64,000 bases of DNA from positions 124,001 to 188,000 of the forward strand of contig CAMPDV010000196.1 of NCBI GenBank assembly GCA_946699065.1, given 5' to 3'. A model generated the notes under the pieces. The model ran no database searches and had not been told where the DNA came from. It saw only the letters and a program-made list of their open reading frames with translations. The DNA comes from Loxodes magnus (lineage: Eukaryota > Ciliophora > Karyorelictea > Loxodida > Loxodidae). The position numbers were made by a program, and so were the translations under genes. Positions within the stretch are counted from its first letter, which is position 1, and the number at the start of each line of letters is the position of its first letter. Of the stretch, positions 35,094 through 47,200 are shown piece by piece.

Positions 35094-35513
35094 AAATGGA
35101 TGTCAGCCACGTCAGCCAAACTAGTAGGAAATCTGGTGCAGTGTATACTGCATTGCGAGTAATCTCACACTAGATGCCACCACGGAAGGGTGGATAAGCT
35201 CCTTTGAGACATACCTAACTTACCCCAAGGGTTCTCTCTAGCAGTATGAAAGTTTGACTGACGGACCTTCTAATTACCGACTTAATAACTGTCTCTTATT
35301 TGGATCTTATTCAAGAAGATTGAAGCATTTGACTCAAGATTTTAGAATAATTTTTAATAAGAAGATTCCCCATTTGGAGAAGCTGACATGACTCATCGGA
35401 CCTCAAGAATTTTAACAAGAAACATGAGAACATTTTCCTTAATATTAAATATTAATATTGGAAGAGCTCCGCGCCAATGAGGTGCTACACGCTCTATAAT
35501 CATTTTTATTTAT
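35094..35513 (+). mobile_element. Short non-autonomous element (SINE-like), copy C
   Basis: About 420 bp, more GC-rich than its surroundings, matching copy A (7690-8090) end to end in reverse complement. It starts near GATGTCAGCCACGTCAGCC and ends with the hairpin GAGCTCCGCGCC/GGTGCTACACGCTC (35464-35494), then TATAATCA and a short TTTA tail. No open frame and no clear pol III boxes were recognised, so the family assignment rests on size, repeated occurrence and the tail shared with the LINE. Confidence 0.75.
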
Positions 35514-35959
35514 TATAAGCGTGCTTTAAATAAATAAAATACTTTTATACTTCTCATTTATAAAAAAGCTAAATTTCCATAGATATAAAACTAAAGATTA
35601 TTTATAAGCTATTTTAGCAAATGTAATAGCATTTGCAATAGTACTAACTATTGGGTAATTTCTACTGATTATTTTAAGACTTAGCTTTTAATTACTTAGT
35701 CATAGGTTTACATATTAAACAGCTTATTTTAATTTCTTATATTACTTTTCCTTTATTTATCTGGAAATTCAAAATTAATATAAATAGGAGCTTTAGTTAA
35801 ATCTTTAATTTAGCTTTATAATACTTAAAGAAATATCCTTTGGAATTACAAGTAATTTTAGAGTATTATGAAATAAAGTTTCTTATTGCATAATGAAGAC
35901 AATCTTTAAGATCATTGCAGTGTATTAATATAATAGATTAAGTAATAAATTTTGGATTA

Positions 35960-37210
35960 TCATAGAACACTTCTATTTGGATCATTCAATAACTTGTTAT
36001 TTATTTAACTGTAGGTAAGCTATTAAACCTGTAGCTTAGGAGCTGCTAAGTTCTTTATTTTCTGATTTAAAATGGCAAGAGAAACGTCTGCGCTATTTTA
36101 ATCTGCTTTGAGCCTACTGCTAATTAAATACTTTCTTGCTTATGCAATTTTTACACAGGATGGTACATATTACTCCTTTTAAGGCTCTTGAATCTGTAGA
36201 TTTTATTATATCAAGGTCTGCTTTTAGTCACTTTGATTTTGGCTATTCTTTTTCAAATTATCTAATACTTTTGCTGAGTTCCTTTTATAATAAAACCTTT
36301 AAGCTACTAAAGGCTTTAATTTACCATTTTCAAAATTAGGCTCTTTAATTGCGTTATTTCTTTAGGCTAGTTTCTGTATAATTGAATCTTCGTCTATATT
36401 TTGGAGATATAAAGGCTTCTACTCATTGAAAAATAGTCTCTCTTATCTTTTGCCTGCTGTCTATGGATGCTAGAACTTTTACTTTTTAATCCTAAATAGT
36501 TTCTTAGGAGTTGAATTAGCACTGAAAAATTTTCTAATTTAAGGCTATATTAAATGCTTTTTCTTAGTTTACTTTGGTTTATTTTCAATACAAAAAGAGT
36601 TTTAGTCACCAAAAGATGAAGTCTTTTATAATACATCTTCGCTCTCTTATGCGAATGAATTATTCACTGAGTTGTTTTGAGATTTGTATTTCTAATGTAC
36701 AGCAAGTTCTTCTTGCTTTTTGTTTAAAGTTTACTTAAACTTCTTTATATTGACATTCTTCTCCTTTACATATTGCTCAAATGTTTTTAACTACTTTTTA
36801 TAAACGTGAATTCTGGGAGAAATTTTATAATTTTAATCAGTGATTAATTTTTCCTCAGTGATAGATTCAAACTCTTTATTCTTCTTTTCCATATGTTAAG
36901 CGTATTTTTTGTATTTCATCATTATTTGATTGCCCATTTACTTCTACCCCTTATCAAAAGAAGTTTCCTTACTATTTTGATTAGAAACCCTAGGTGATTA
37001 GAAACATGACTTAGACTTATCTTTAAAATCAGGAGTTTATCTCCCATTTTCTATGCTCTTATTCAACAAGCTTACATTTTTATTCTGAAAGGTACTTTTA
37101 TCAAATAGATTTCTCTTTTTCTGCATATTCTGCATTATTTCAGTTGGACTGGAAAAATTAGTAGCACATTTGAACTCAAGCTCTCCAAAAGTTAGCTATT
37201 TAGAAAACAT
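35960..37210 (-). CDS. Unrecognised basic, Ser/Lys/Gln-rich protein
   Basis: Intronless frame of 1251 nt (416 residues), ATG 37210 to TGA 35960-35962. The N-terminus is MFSKQLTFGELEFKCATNF. It is followed by a disordered Ser/Lys/Asn-rich stretch, a helical segment (KQLKTFEQYVKEKNVNIKKF), then further low complexity. There are no membrane segments, no in-frame TGA and no TGG, so the protein has no Trp. No family recognised. A cytoskeletal or ciliary role is possible from composition but is only a guess. Confidence 0.72.
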
Positions 37211-37863
37211 TTTATATTTATATTCTATTCAATAGCAATATAATAATACTGCCTTTTTATACTTCCACTATAACCTCACTCTACCACTTATCCTTTATTC
37301 AGCTTCTACACTTCCTGCTTATATCCTTATAAGCTTATCATCTTTAGCTTATTCACTTTATTACTACTACCTCTCTCACCTTAAACCTTGAAATTATTAC
37401 TTCACTCTAGAGTTAAATTAACTATCCCTCATTAGTGAGAAAAGGTTATTAATTAGATACCAGAAATTAGTACAAGAAGTTTAAATATAGAAGGTTGAAA
37501 GTGAATTTAAAAGATACAGTCTAAGGTAGAATTTAAGTAGCATTGATAGATAAAATGAAGAGATATTATTTAAAGTTCTTCCAAAAAGAAAATTTTAAGC
37601 TATAAACTACCAAGTGGAAATAGAACATGCAGGAAGAATGAGTAAAAGTGAAAGCAGGATGCAAAACATTGTACCAAGATGCTAGTTACACTTTATATAA
37701 GCAGCATTAGATAATATTTCTTGGAGAATCCTACTGCTTAAATGATTTATACACATTTAAAGAAACCAAGTCTAATCTTATTAAAATGATTCCTTTTACC
37801 TTTTTCAATTTGATTCCCTTTGGTTGGTTTATCTTAGTACCTGTTCTCTATTTCTTCCCCAAA

Positions 37864-38838
37864 ATGATTCCCTCTACCTTTATAAATTAGTAAAAAGTAG
37901 AGAAGGAATTGTAGCTTCTAATTTAAGAAAGACCTAAGTATTCCTTATAAATCTATAATTACTTTTAGGAAAAGCTGGAAGAGCTTGAATAGAAAGAATA
38001 TGAAAGCGTGCAAAAACAGTAGATACAAAAGATTTGCGAAGTTTTGCAGTAACACCCACACTATATCAAAGTAGGGTAGCTACTTCCATATAAAAAGGTC
38101 TTTTAGAATGAATTTTCATTTGAAAAAATGGATGCTGATAGACTAATAACGCTTTCAAAATTCCTATGTCTTGATATTTGGACAGGATGGAAAACTGTTA
38201 ATAAAGCATAATATCTAATAAATAAACTATTTTAGTAAATCGATATTGAAGTGAGGAAATAATGAGAAGCAAAGTTCTTACTAGCAAATATTACAAGGAA
38301 GTTTTTAATAAACTGGCAAATTAAATAGTAGCTTAAATTTATGAGGCATTGTGAGCTTAAAATTATGGAAGAAGGATTAGACAATGTTAGTGAAAAAAAT
38401 CTGATTAAGTTAAACAGAGAAAGAGGATTTCCTGATACTCTCGATTTAGATTAGATTAAGTAAAACATTAGGAACTTTTCAGAAATTTCAACATCACCTA
38501 TTGGAGGAAATACATCATATAGTCTACTAATTTTTGTAAACATTTTGAACTAAATGGAGACAAAAGATATGAAAGGACTCAAATTTAGAAAATAAGAAAA
38601 GCCTTAATCAGCCTTTATATATGAAAAAACAGTAAACTTATATGCTGAAGTTTTACATTTTAATGAAAAGTAAACAGAAGATTGAATAAGGAAAATATAA
38701 GATATTGATACACAAAAACTGGATCAAAGAGAGCAGTTTTAGATATTAAGAGCACTGGAAGGTATATTAGCAGAAAATAAAGTATAGCACTGCAAAGAAG
38801 AAGTTATTAAATTGATTAGGAAACTAGAAGAGACATGA
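37864..38838 (+). CDS. Unrecognised alpha-helical protein
   Basis: Open frame from ATG 37864 to TGA 38836-38838, 324 residues, no intron needed. It is helical and charged, with segments EKLEELEQKEYESVQKQQIQ, KMDADRLITLSKFLCLDIW and REQFQILRALEGILAENK. TGA is read as Trp at two internal sites (RKQWEA, EDWIRK). If the TGA at 38836 is also Trp, the next stop in frame is 39055-39057, but the added residues look non-coding. The gene runs in the same direction as the radial spoke gene 550 bp downstream. No family recognised. Confidence 0.68.
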
Positions 38839-39387
38839 ATAGGCATTTTAAATACAATTAATAATAATCTAAAACATACACTTAATGTCTCCTACTTTCA
38901 ATTCCTCTTATTCCATTTATCTTAGATAGGAGCTATTTCTAATAAGAGCTTAATTACTCATATAATATTGTTTCTTAATAAATAAGGATTAGTATTTAAA
39001 TAGTAAAATGTGACTAATCAATATTATTCTAATTTCCTTTAAGCGACGTACTTTTGAACTAAATTCTTTGATTTATATATTACCTAAAAGTTATAAAAGT
39101 AGCTAAGCTTCTAACTCTAATATAGTTTTGAATAAATTAACTATCTCAATATATCTTTAATTAAGCTAGCAAAACTTACTTTATTTTCCCAGGTATGAAG
39201 CATCACTTTATTAAAGGGTTCCAATATAACTAAATATAAAAGATCAGATAATACGAAGGAGTATAGAGGATGTATAAGTTAATGTAGGATAATGGCAGCA
39301 TAAAGCAAAAGTGAAGGAGACAAAGGTTTCATATTAGTGAGTTGAAATAACAATTATTTAATTAGATAATAAGTTTCATAAATATAA

Positions 39388-40770
39388 ATGGGAAGCTTAG
39401 AAAAACTTAAATAAATATTGGAATCAGTTTAAGACACTAAAACTAACAATAACCTCTACAAGCACCTTAGTTAAATTTTCTACTTCATTGCATTATAAAA
39501 TCCGAACAATCCGTTTGAAAATTTCGAGGAGATTTCAATGCAGTTGAGAACTGCTATCTAAAGTGGGTAAATACTCTAAATTCCTGAAATATAGAAAAAG
39601 TACGTAAATAAATAGGCTCTAGAAAAATGCTAAGAACTGTTTGCTAAACAGTTTGAAGAAGGGGAAGAAGGAGTTATGTAAGAAGTTCCTTCTGAGCCTG
39701 TAGGATCTATCCCTAATATTCCCGCTTAATTTGAAGTTTTTAAATGGGCAGGAGTCGATTTTGGAGAAGAAGAAAGTATGAGAATTTAGGCTAGCTTAAA
39801 ACGACTTTCTAAGGATAAAGGTGTAAAAAGTATTAAATTATGGGGGAAAATATACGGATAAACTAATGATTATTGGATTGCAGAGACTAATTTTGAAAGT
39901 GATGGATTGCCAGAAGAAAATAGACCTCCAGATTATGAAGCTCATGGATCAGGTATAAATACTAATTCTTATTTTGCTACTAATGACTTATTTGGGGAAT
40001 GGTCAGAACTCCCTGATATTACTCCTGAGTAATTGAAAATTTCTAGATAGATCAAAAAAATATTTACAGGAGATCTTCATGCCGCTGTTATTACAAACCC
40101 TAAATTTCCTGGAGAAGAATAGCATTTACTTAGATGCTAAATTGCAAGAATTTCACATAATACATAGATTCAACCCAAAGGATTATAGAAATTGAACGAA
40201 GAAAATGATTAGGAAGTTGAGGCACCAGAAGATGAGTTTGTTTGGCAAGAAGCTCAAGAATTAGCAAAACTTGAAAATTGGGTACACACAAATCCAAATG
40301 TTTTGTATTGTGGAAGAACTGTGCAACCAGAAATTGAACCTCAAGGTGAAGAAGATCCTGAAGAATTAAAAAAAGTATAAGAAGCTAAAGATCCTACATT
40401 AAGTAGACTTCTGCCAGTCACAACTGATACAAGTAAGTTATTTAAAATATTAGATCTTTAAGACGGAACAAAATGCTGGATTTCTAGATTATTAGGGTAT
40501 TAACATCGATTCCAAATTCCATAAAAAGAAGGTCCCCCAAAAATGCAATCATACGCAATTAATGTAGTAAAGTCTTTGAGATGGTAGGGTGCTACGACAG
40601 TTCATAAAGCAGGATAGGCACACTTTATTTATGTAGGATACGGATTAAAAAATGATGCAAAACTAGCATATTATCCAGTGAAACCACCTATCATTATGAG
40701 GGAGCCAGAAGATTATATAGAGAAATGGGAAGAGCCAATGGGAGTGTTAGAAGAATAGCATGAAGAATGA
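39388..40770 (+). CDS. RSP4/6: Radial spoke head protein 4/6 homologue
   Basis: Component of the radial spoke head, which contacts the central pair in motile cilia. The intronless frame gives 460 residues, ATG 39388 to TGA 40768-40770. Family hallmarks in order: FEVFKWAGVDFGEEESMRI, LWGKIYGQTNDYWIAE, NSYFATND, GDLHAAVITNPKFPG, LRCQIARISHNTQ, NWVHTNPNVLYCGRT and the C-terminal RWQGATTVHKAG with HFIYVGYGLK, close to the usual RWPGA...YVGYG of RSP4/6 proteins. All Trp are TGG; none is TGA. Length is near that of Chlamydomonas RSP4/RSP6. Confidence 0.95.
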
Positions 40771-41917
40771 GAAATTATTCTAAGATTAAATAGCTTTATA
40801 TTTATAATTTCCTTAAATCTATTAGAGTTATGTCCTTCTACTCAAATCTATATTATAAATCAAGTAATTTAAATAGATCTTTCATAGCTACTAAGTATTA
40901 TTCTAGTCTCTTTCCGAAACTTGCTTCAGTCTATTGTTACTAAGCATAATATATTTTATATCAAAATGACTAGAATTAGGTTATATTAAGAAGCTTAGAA
41001 TTTTAAATTTAGTGTATAATAAGTAAAAATATGATCTATTTCATTTAAAGGACTTAATTCATATAAATTTAGAGATTCTAAAGCTTTTCTTTATAGATTT
41101 CAATTAATTTGTATTTTATTTCTCTAAAAGCTTTTCATACATAAGCTAGCTTTTCATATGCTTAAAGTTAAAATTACCTATTTGTCTATATTATGACTGA
41201 AATTTCAAATTTCCTTTTATATTTCCATTAATTTTATTCTCTTTCTAAGGGAATGATAGCTGATTTTTATTATTAAAGGAAGCTTCTTATTTGATGAGCT
41301 TAATTTTTATGCATTTATTCTAAATGTAAAGTTGAATAAGTTCTATCTAAATTTATATTCAATTTTCATTATTATATGAGACCTAAATATTAATACACCT
41401 TTGAGTATTTTTATATTTCCTTATTTTTTCCAACATTATCAGCATATGTTAATAATTCATATCTTCTTAATCATATCAAGGAATTAAATACAAATGTAAA
41501 GCTTAAAAATTTACTTATTTTGCTTCATGCTACTTATAACTACATTCCATCATTAAAATATTTGGAACTTAAATTTTGTAAGAAAGGTAGAATCTATAAT
41601 TTCTTATAGCATAACTTGAATTATTTTAATGTAAGCCCTTTTTCATAGTATATCATTATCTACTTTAAAATGGTTAAACTCGCCATTACTTTCTACTTCA
41701 TTACATATAAAAGTCTATGACTAGGAAGGTTTTTCTCTCCTTTAATAAATAAAATTTAGTTTAAATTAATTAGCTTAACACTTTTATCACTCCTAGTTAA
41801 TCTTAACTCTATATCTTAACTTCACACTTTTCTGATTATATTCTGATTAATTTTTAGCACTTTGCTTATATTTTAGTTCTACTATTAGTACTACTTAAAG
41901 CTACTTTTTATTTGAAA
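40771..41917. other. Intergenic, no gene recognised
   Basis: AT-rich gap between the radial spoke gene and the next plus-strand gene. No frame is persuasive. Confidence 0.35.
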
Positions 41918-42631
41918 ATGGATTTAAAGATTTCATAGCTTAAGATTACTCAAGACAAATGAGGTTTGATTTTTATCTATATGATTAATAATAAAGTGTG
42001 CACTCACTATTATGACTGAAAATAGAATGCCAGAGAAAATATAAATTATGCTTTCCTTTTAAGCAGCTAAATTAATTATAAGCATTCCTCTAAAATAGCC
42101 ACACAATTTAATTTTCTTCTTTATAAAGACTAAATTGAAAGTGAAAAAGTCAGTGAAGTATAATAAATTTTGCTTAAAATATTGTCTAAAAATAGATTTT
42201 TAAATAAAGAGCTTAGAAATTGAATAATCGAATAATAGCACAAATAAACATATTCTATACTCCTTTTATAAAATAGTACTAATCTTTCAAGCTTACTAAA
42301 ACGAACTATTTCCTAAAGACCTTTTAAATCTCAAAAGGATGTAATAGATACCTTTAGAACATCAAAAGCATAACAGAATAATATTTGAAGTGCTAATTCT
42401 AATAACTTAATATTCTATTTCCAAGCTTTTATATTCCATACAGTCTTAGTTTATTACCAAATACTTTAAGTAGCTAAATTCTAAAAATACATGCAGAAAT
42501 AGTTAGCATAATGACACCAAAATATCTAGATTGATTGAATTTCCTTACTAACTGTTATTTTAAATGATTAAGTTTCCCTACATTTACATAGATTGACTAC
42601 AATGAGAAGTAGAAAGTTTAAATATTAATGA
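41918..42631 (+). CDS. Unrecognised protein of about 237 residues
   Basis: Open frame from ATG 41918 (MDLKISQLKITQDKWGLIFI) to TGA 42629-42631. It contains about six internal TGA that would be Trp, and no TGG, which lowers confidence. The composition is otherwise protein-like (LLKILSKNRFLNKELRNWII). It ends 57 bp before the dynein light chain start. No domain recognised. Confidence 0.5.
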
Positions 42632-42687
42632 AGTAGTAATATGATAAGGGCCACAGAGTAATTTAAAGTGGGATATAGATAAATAAA

Positions 42688-42996
42688 ATGGAGCAAGGAA
42701 TGAAATATAGTAAAAGCTCATAAAAATAGAGAGAATAGTATTTTGATATAAAAAATAACGATTATTCAGAGGAAATCACTACTTACATTGTTGGAGCTAT
42801 TTTTAGAGCTATTAACTAAACTAAAAAGACTGCTTAAATTGCCCAATTAATTTCTGATGATCTGAAAATGCAGAAAAAAGTCCGCTGGTTCGTATTTGTG
42901 TCTGATATTGATAGCACATGGGGAGCTTGGCTAGATAACATGCCTTATTTTCATGGTCACTTTGAAGATTATAAGGTTTTGATATTTAATGGTTGA
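42688..42996 (+). CDS. LC8-type dynein light chain (divergent)
   Basis: Small dimeric light chain of dyneins, also a general hub protein and a radial spoke component. The 102-residue frame runs from ATG 42688 to TGA 42994-42996. The segment DIKNNDYSEEITTYIVGAIF aligns with [20 protein letters not shown] of DYNLL1. It continues through the helix IAQLISDDL (IAAHIKKEF) and the beta region RWFVFVSDIDSTWGAW (TWHCIVGRNFGSYV), and ends YKVLIFNG where LC8 has QVAILLFKSG. A second in-frame Met lies at 42700. The sequence is more diverged than canonical LC8, which is usually near-invariant, so it may be an axonemal paralogue. Confidence 0.8.
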
Positions 42997-44243
42997 TTAG
43001 AAGGAATTTTAAGTTTGATTATCTTAATTAAAATTAAGGTTATTTTTTCACAGCTAACTAGCAAACTCTATCGGGACGCCTTAAATTCTAATTTTTCCTT
43101 AAACCTTAAATAAATTACTCTAAAGGTATAAAGCAAAGAGACATATCTGATAGTTTTAGGTCAAAAGTTACATAGAAATATACATTATAAAATTAAGTCT
43201 TATTTTAAAGTTCCTTACGATTTATCGAGAACATACAGTTTATTTAAATAATCATATTGAAATGCTTAATTCTAAATCATTAGGTATATCTTACTAGATA
43301 GTAAAATGGGCTGAAGCTTAGATATTTTATTATTAGTATGCTCTTTTTTTAAGAAGGATAACTAATATTTAGAAGGTTAAGCTCAAATAATCTTGCTTGC
43401 CTTGATATTAATATCTATTACTTCTGATCTATTTCTTTAAGTTTGCTTCATTGTCTTAGAGAATAACCTAAAGTTATAGTTATCTCCATGTTAACTTACA
43501 TCCATCTACTATTTTTAATGTATGGTTTTAATAGAACTTTTCCCTTTATGGCTATCTATATTTTAAGTATATTATAAGAATGTGTATTAACAAATAAGTT
43601 TATAGCTTATATAGCAGAACACAAAATAATAGGTTAAAGGATAGTAATGATTATACTAAGATTTGAAATATCATAAAGTATCAAAAGAAGTAGAGTAAAT
43701 GCTATTATTTACTACATTGAAAGAAATTAAGAAAGTCTAAAAGACTGAAGATTAATACTTTAGCAGGATTTTCGACTTGAAGGATAAACACAAAGCTAGC
43801 AATTCAGACTAAGCATCTTAATGAAAGGAGGTAAATTTTTAGTCTTGAAGAATTTACTTTTATATTATGAAACCTAAATTAAACTTATATTTGGTCTACT
43901 ATTTAGATAGTAAATAAAGAGGTATAATGATTAGTAAATAAAATCAATTATATCAGTTAAACAATTTTTAAGTCTAAGATACTCTAATCAATATAATGTT
44001 TGATTATTGGCAACTAAAAAGAGCATAATATATAATCAATGCTTATGTTTGAACTAGCTAAAAAGTGAATTTTAAGACTAGACTAAAATAAAATATTAAT
44101 AAGAACTTACAAATAGAGATATTTTTGGAGTATAATACAAGAAGTGTCAAAATTAAAGTGGATTTGATAAAGAGGATTATAGTTAGCGAAGAATAAATCT
44201 TAATTAAAATAAAATAGAAAGTTTAAATAGTTTTATTATAGAA
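42997..44243. other. Intergenic with unassigned coding-like stretches
   Basis: Between about 43500 and 43824 one plus-strand frame is protein-like (KEVEQMLLFTTLKEIKKVQ, ending at TGA 43822-43824), but I found no start. From about 43850 to 44370 two plus-strand frames overlap with plausible composition, one of which runs into the channel N-terminus. Either a small gene or an extra 5' exon of the channel may lie here. Confidence 0.35.
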
Positions 44244-47200
44244 ATGTAGCAAATCAAAGGATTTATAAAAAAGAAAGTATACGAAAATGATTAAAAGTCT
44301 TTACATGCTATTAAGGTTCGATTCTAGGAAAAGGATAAGTATTAAAATTAATAGGATTAATCTGAGTTTTAAGGTTGATTTAATGAAAGTTCTGATTTGG
44401 AGTAGATAAAGCCAACTGTTTGTGTACTGAAGCCAGAAGACTTTGAATAATTTTTGACGTAATTACCAGAAGCTGAAAAGTAAGTTAAATAAAAGGATAT
44501 TAACATGGATGATTTTATTGGATTTAAAGAAAAGGATTCATTTGAAAGATTAGATGACAAAGGGTATGAAAAGAATGTTTAGTATCTCTTATTGGCAAAA
44601 ATTTCAATTTCAAGATTTTGTAGAGATATCATAGAAAGTAACCAGTTCGAAACTTTTATTATATTAGTCATTTTTACTAACACTATTACTCTGGCTTTAG
44701 AGGATCCAGTAAGTAACGAAACTCCTGACTACTTAAAAGTGTTTGAGTTCATATTCCTATTCATTTATACTACAGAAATGGTTCTTAAAATTTTGGCTAA
44801 AGGCTTTTTGCTAAATAAAGGAGCCTATTTAAAAGAATGATGAAATATTCTTGACTTCGTCATTGTTTTTACTGCTTATTTAATTCAATTTAGTTCTTCA
44901 GGAGTCAATTTGTCTGCTTTAAGAGCTCTTAGACTTTTGAGAGTTTTGCGTCCTCTCAGATCTATTCAAGTAATTGAAGGATTAAGAGTTCTTATTAATG
45001 CTCTACTGTCAGCTCTAAACTTGCTACTTGATACTGCTATTATATTATTCTTTGTGTTTCTAATATTTGCTATTGTAGGCCTCCAAATTTTAATGGGTTC
45101 TCTTAAAGGTAGATGCTTTGAAAAAGAAACTGGAAAGCCTTGGTATCAAAATGAAAATTAAATATGTGGGAACTGAGAATGCCCTTCGAAATATTTCTGT
45201 GGGAAGGGATTAGAAAATCCGAATTGAGGCAACACAAGCTTCGACAATATATTTTATGCATTGCTTGTGGTATTTTAATGCATTACGCTAGAAGGTTGGA
45301 CTCATATCATGGTGGATGTAGAAAAAGCCTTTAATGACTTTATTATAGTCTATTTTGTCCTTTTAGTAGTCATTGGTGCTTTCTTTCTTACCAATCTAAC
45401 TCTTGCTGTTATAAAAGCGAAATTCACCGAAACAATGAACTAAAATAAGCCTTAAAAAGTAGGGATTGAGTACTTAAAAATGTTAGAGGATTTAATGTAA
45501 GAGGAAAATGAATTAGATCATCTTAAGCTATAAATGATGGAAAACGAAGCTAAAGAATAGGAAAATGAAGTAAGCGATGAGGAATCTGAGTCTTAAAGCA
45601 ACAAAGAGGAAAATTAATAAAGTGACAATTCAAATGAGGAGATTTAAAATGAATAAAAAGCTGAAACTAACTAAATAAAGAGTCAAAATACTAAGGAGAT
45701 AAACTTGATTAATACCAATCGTTATAAAATTAATCTGAATCCTATTTTAGAGGGAGAAGATGAATAAATCAATGAGAACTTTCATTTAATATCTTATAAA
45801 GATGTCGTTGGTATCAGCTAACCAATTTCATAATCTTTGATATTCAAACCTCAAATTATGGGCTAGAGACATACTTCTATAATGAATAAGTTAAACTCAA
45901 TATTCGATATCAAAAGAAGGAGATCTCTACCTTCTAGCAGCAATCTAAATGACGATCTCAACTTATCAAAGTAAAGCAATTTAGAAAGTTCCCTAAGCCA
46001 TAGGGATAATTCAGTGCTTAAATAATTAGAAAACAGTAATGAAATCTTTCAAGACACTTCTCAACTTTTGGGTACAAAAGAAACTCTAAATGAAAGCAGA
46101 AATTAGTATCACAACTAATTAGTTCCATCAAATTTATTGACCACACAATCAACTAGATATCCTAATGAGCTATTTTAGACTTAAAATAAGCAGAACATTT
46201 AACAAAATACTTCTTAATCTTAAGTGATCACTTTTCAAAACTCCCCTCAAAACTCCTAGCATAGTTCCCATACTTCTCATTCCATAAACAGTAGAAACTA
46301 AACGAGAATAAAATTTCCAGCTAAGTAGCTAGAATAAGGACATAATATAAAGTTCGTAAGGAATGAATGAATGTTTAGAAATAATAAAATGAAGGGAATA
46401 GCTGTTTATGTAAACGATAAGGATGAAGTACAACTACGTGGAAAGGAAAGACTAAACTAGCTAATTGAAAATAACGAATCATTACAAAATCTACGAAAAA
46501 TAGAGTTTGCTAAGTTGAATAAAACTAATAGTAAAAACTCTAAGCGGAAACATATAAAATATTCAATGGTTCTACCTGAAATTGATAACAAATAGGAATA
46601 AAATTAAATTGAAGACGAATCTTCTGAGATTTCATATCTCTTAGAAGAACTGAGTGATCAGAATTCGTTTTCGAATGGATCAGATTCTATTTAACAAATA
46701 AGTGAAAAACCTCCTTAAAAGATTAAAATTGAGTCACCTACCAATAAGTCTAAAGAAAAAGTAAAAGAAGATTCAGAAATTATAAGTGGAACTTTACCTT
46801 CTAAAGAACAGTCAATTAAACACGAGGATTCTTAGAGCCAATATAATAAAAGGAGATTAGGAGTAAGACTTCTCGAAACTATGGCAGGAAATAACAAAGA
46901 AAGCTCGGTCAATAGTAGGTCTTAATATGGTTTGAATGCTATAAATAAATTACTGAATATGACTCCAGGACAAAAATTTAGGTCGTTTATGTAGTCTAAG
47001 TTAGATTAACTTCAAAAGGAAAAGAAATAAGTTAGATATCTAATAAAGGATGGAATATAGGTTAGCTCTATATCTATTGAAAATTTAGCTTAAGGATAAA
47101 GTGCAGATTAAATAGATAACACTTAAGAAGAAGAATTCCAGTTTAATTTTTAATATATAAGCGAAAATAAAAAATAAGAAAGAGATAGTAAGTTTGTAAA

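Noticed and set aside
36136-36339. 67-codon plus-strand ORF
   Set aside because: Antisense to the 35960-37210 gene, which has a 416-codon frame.
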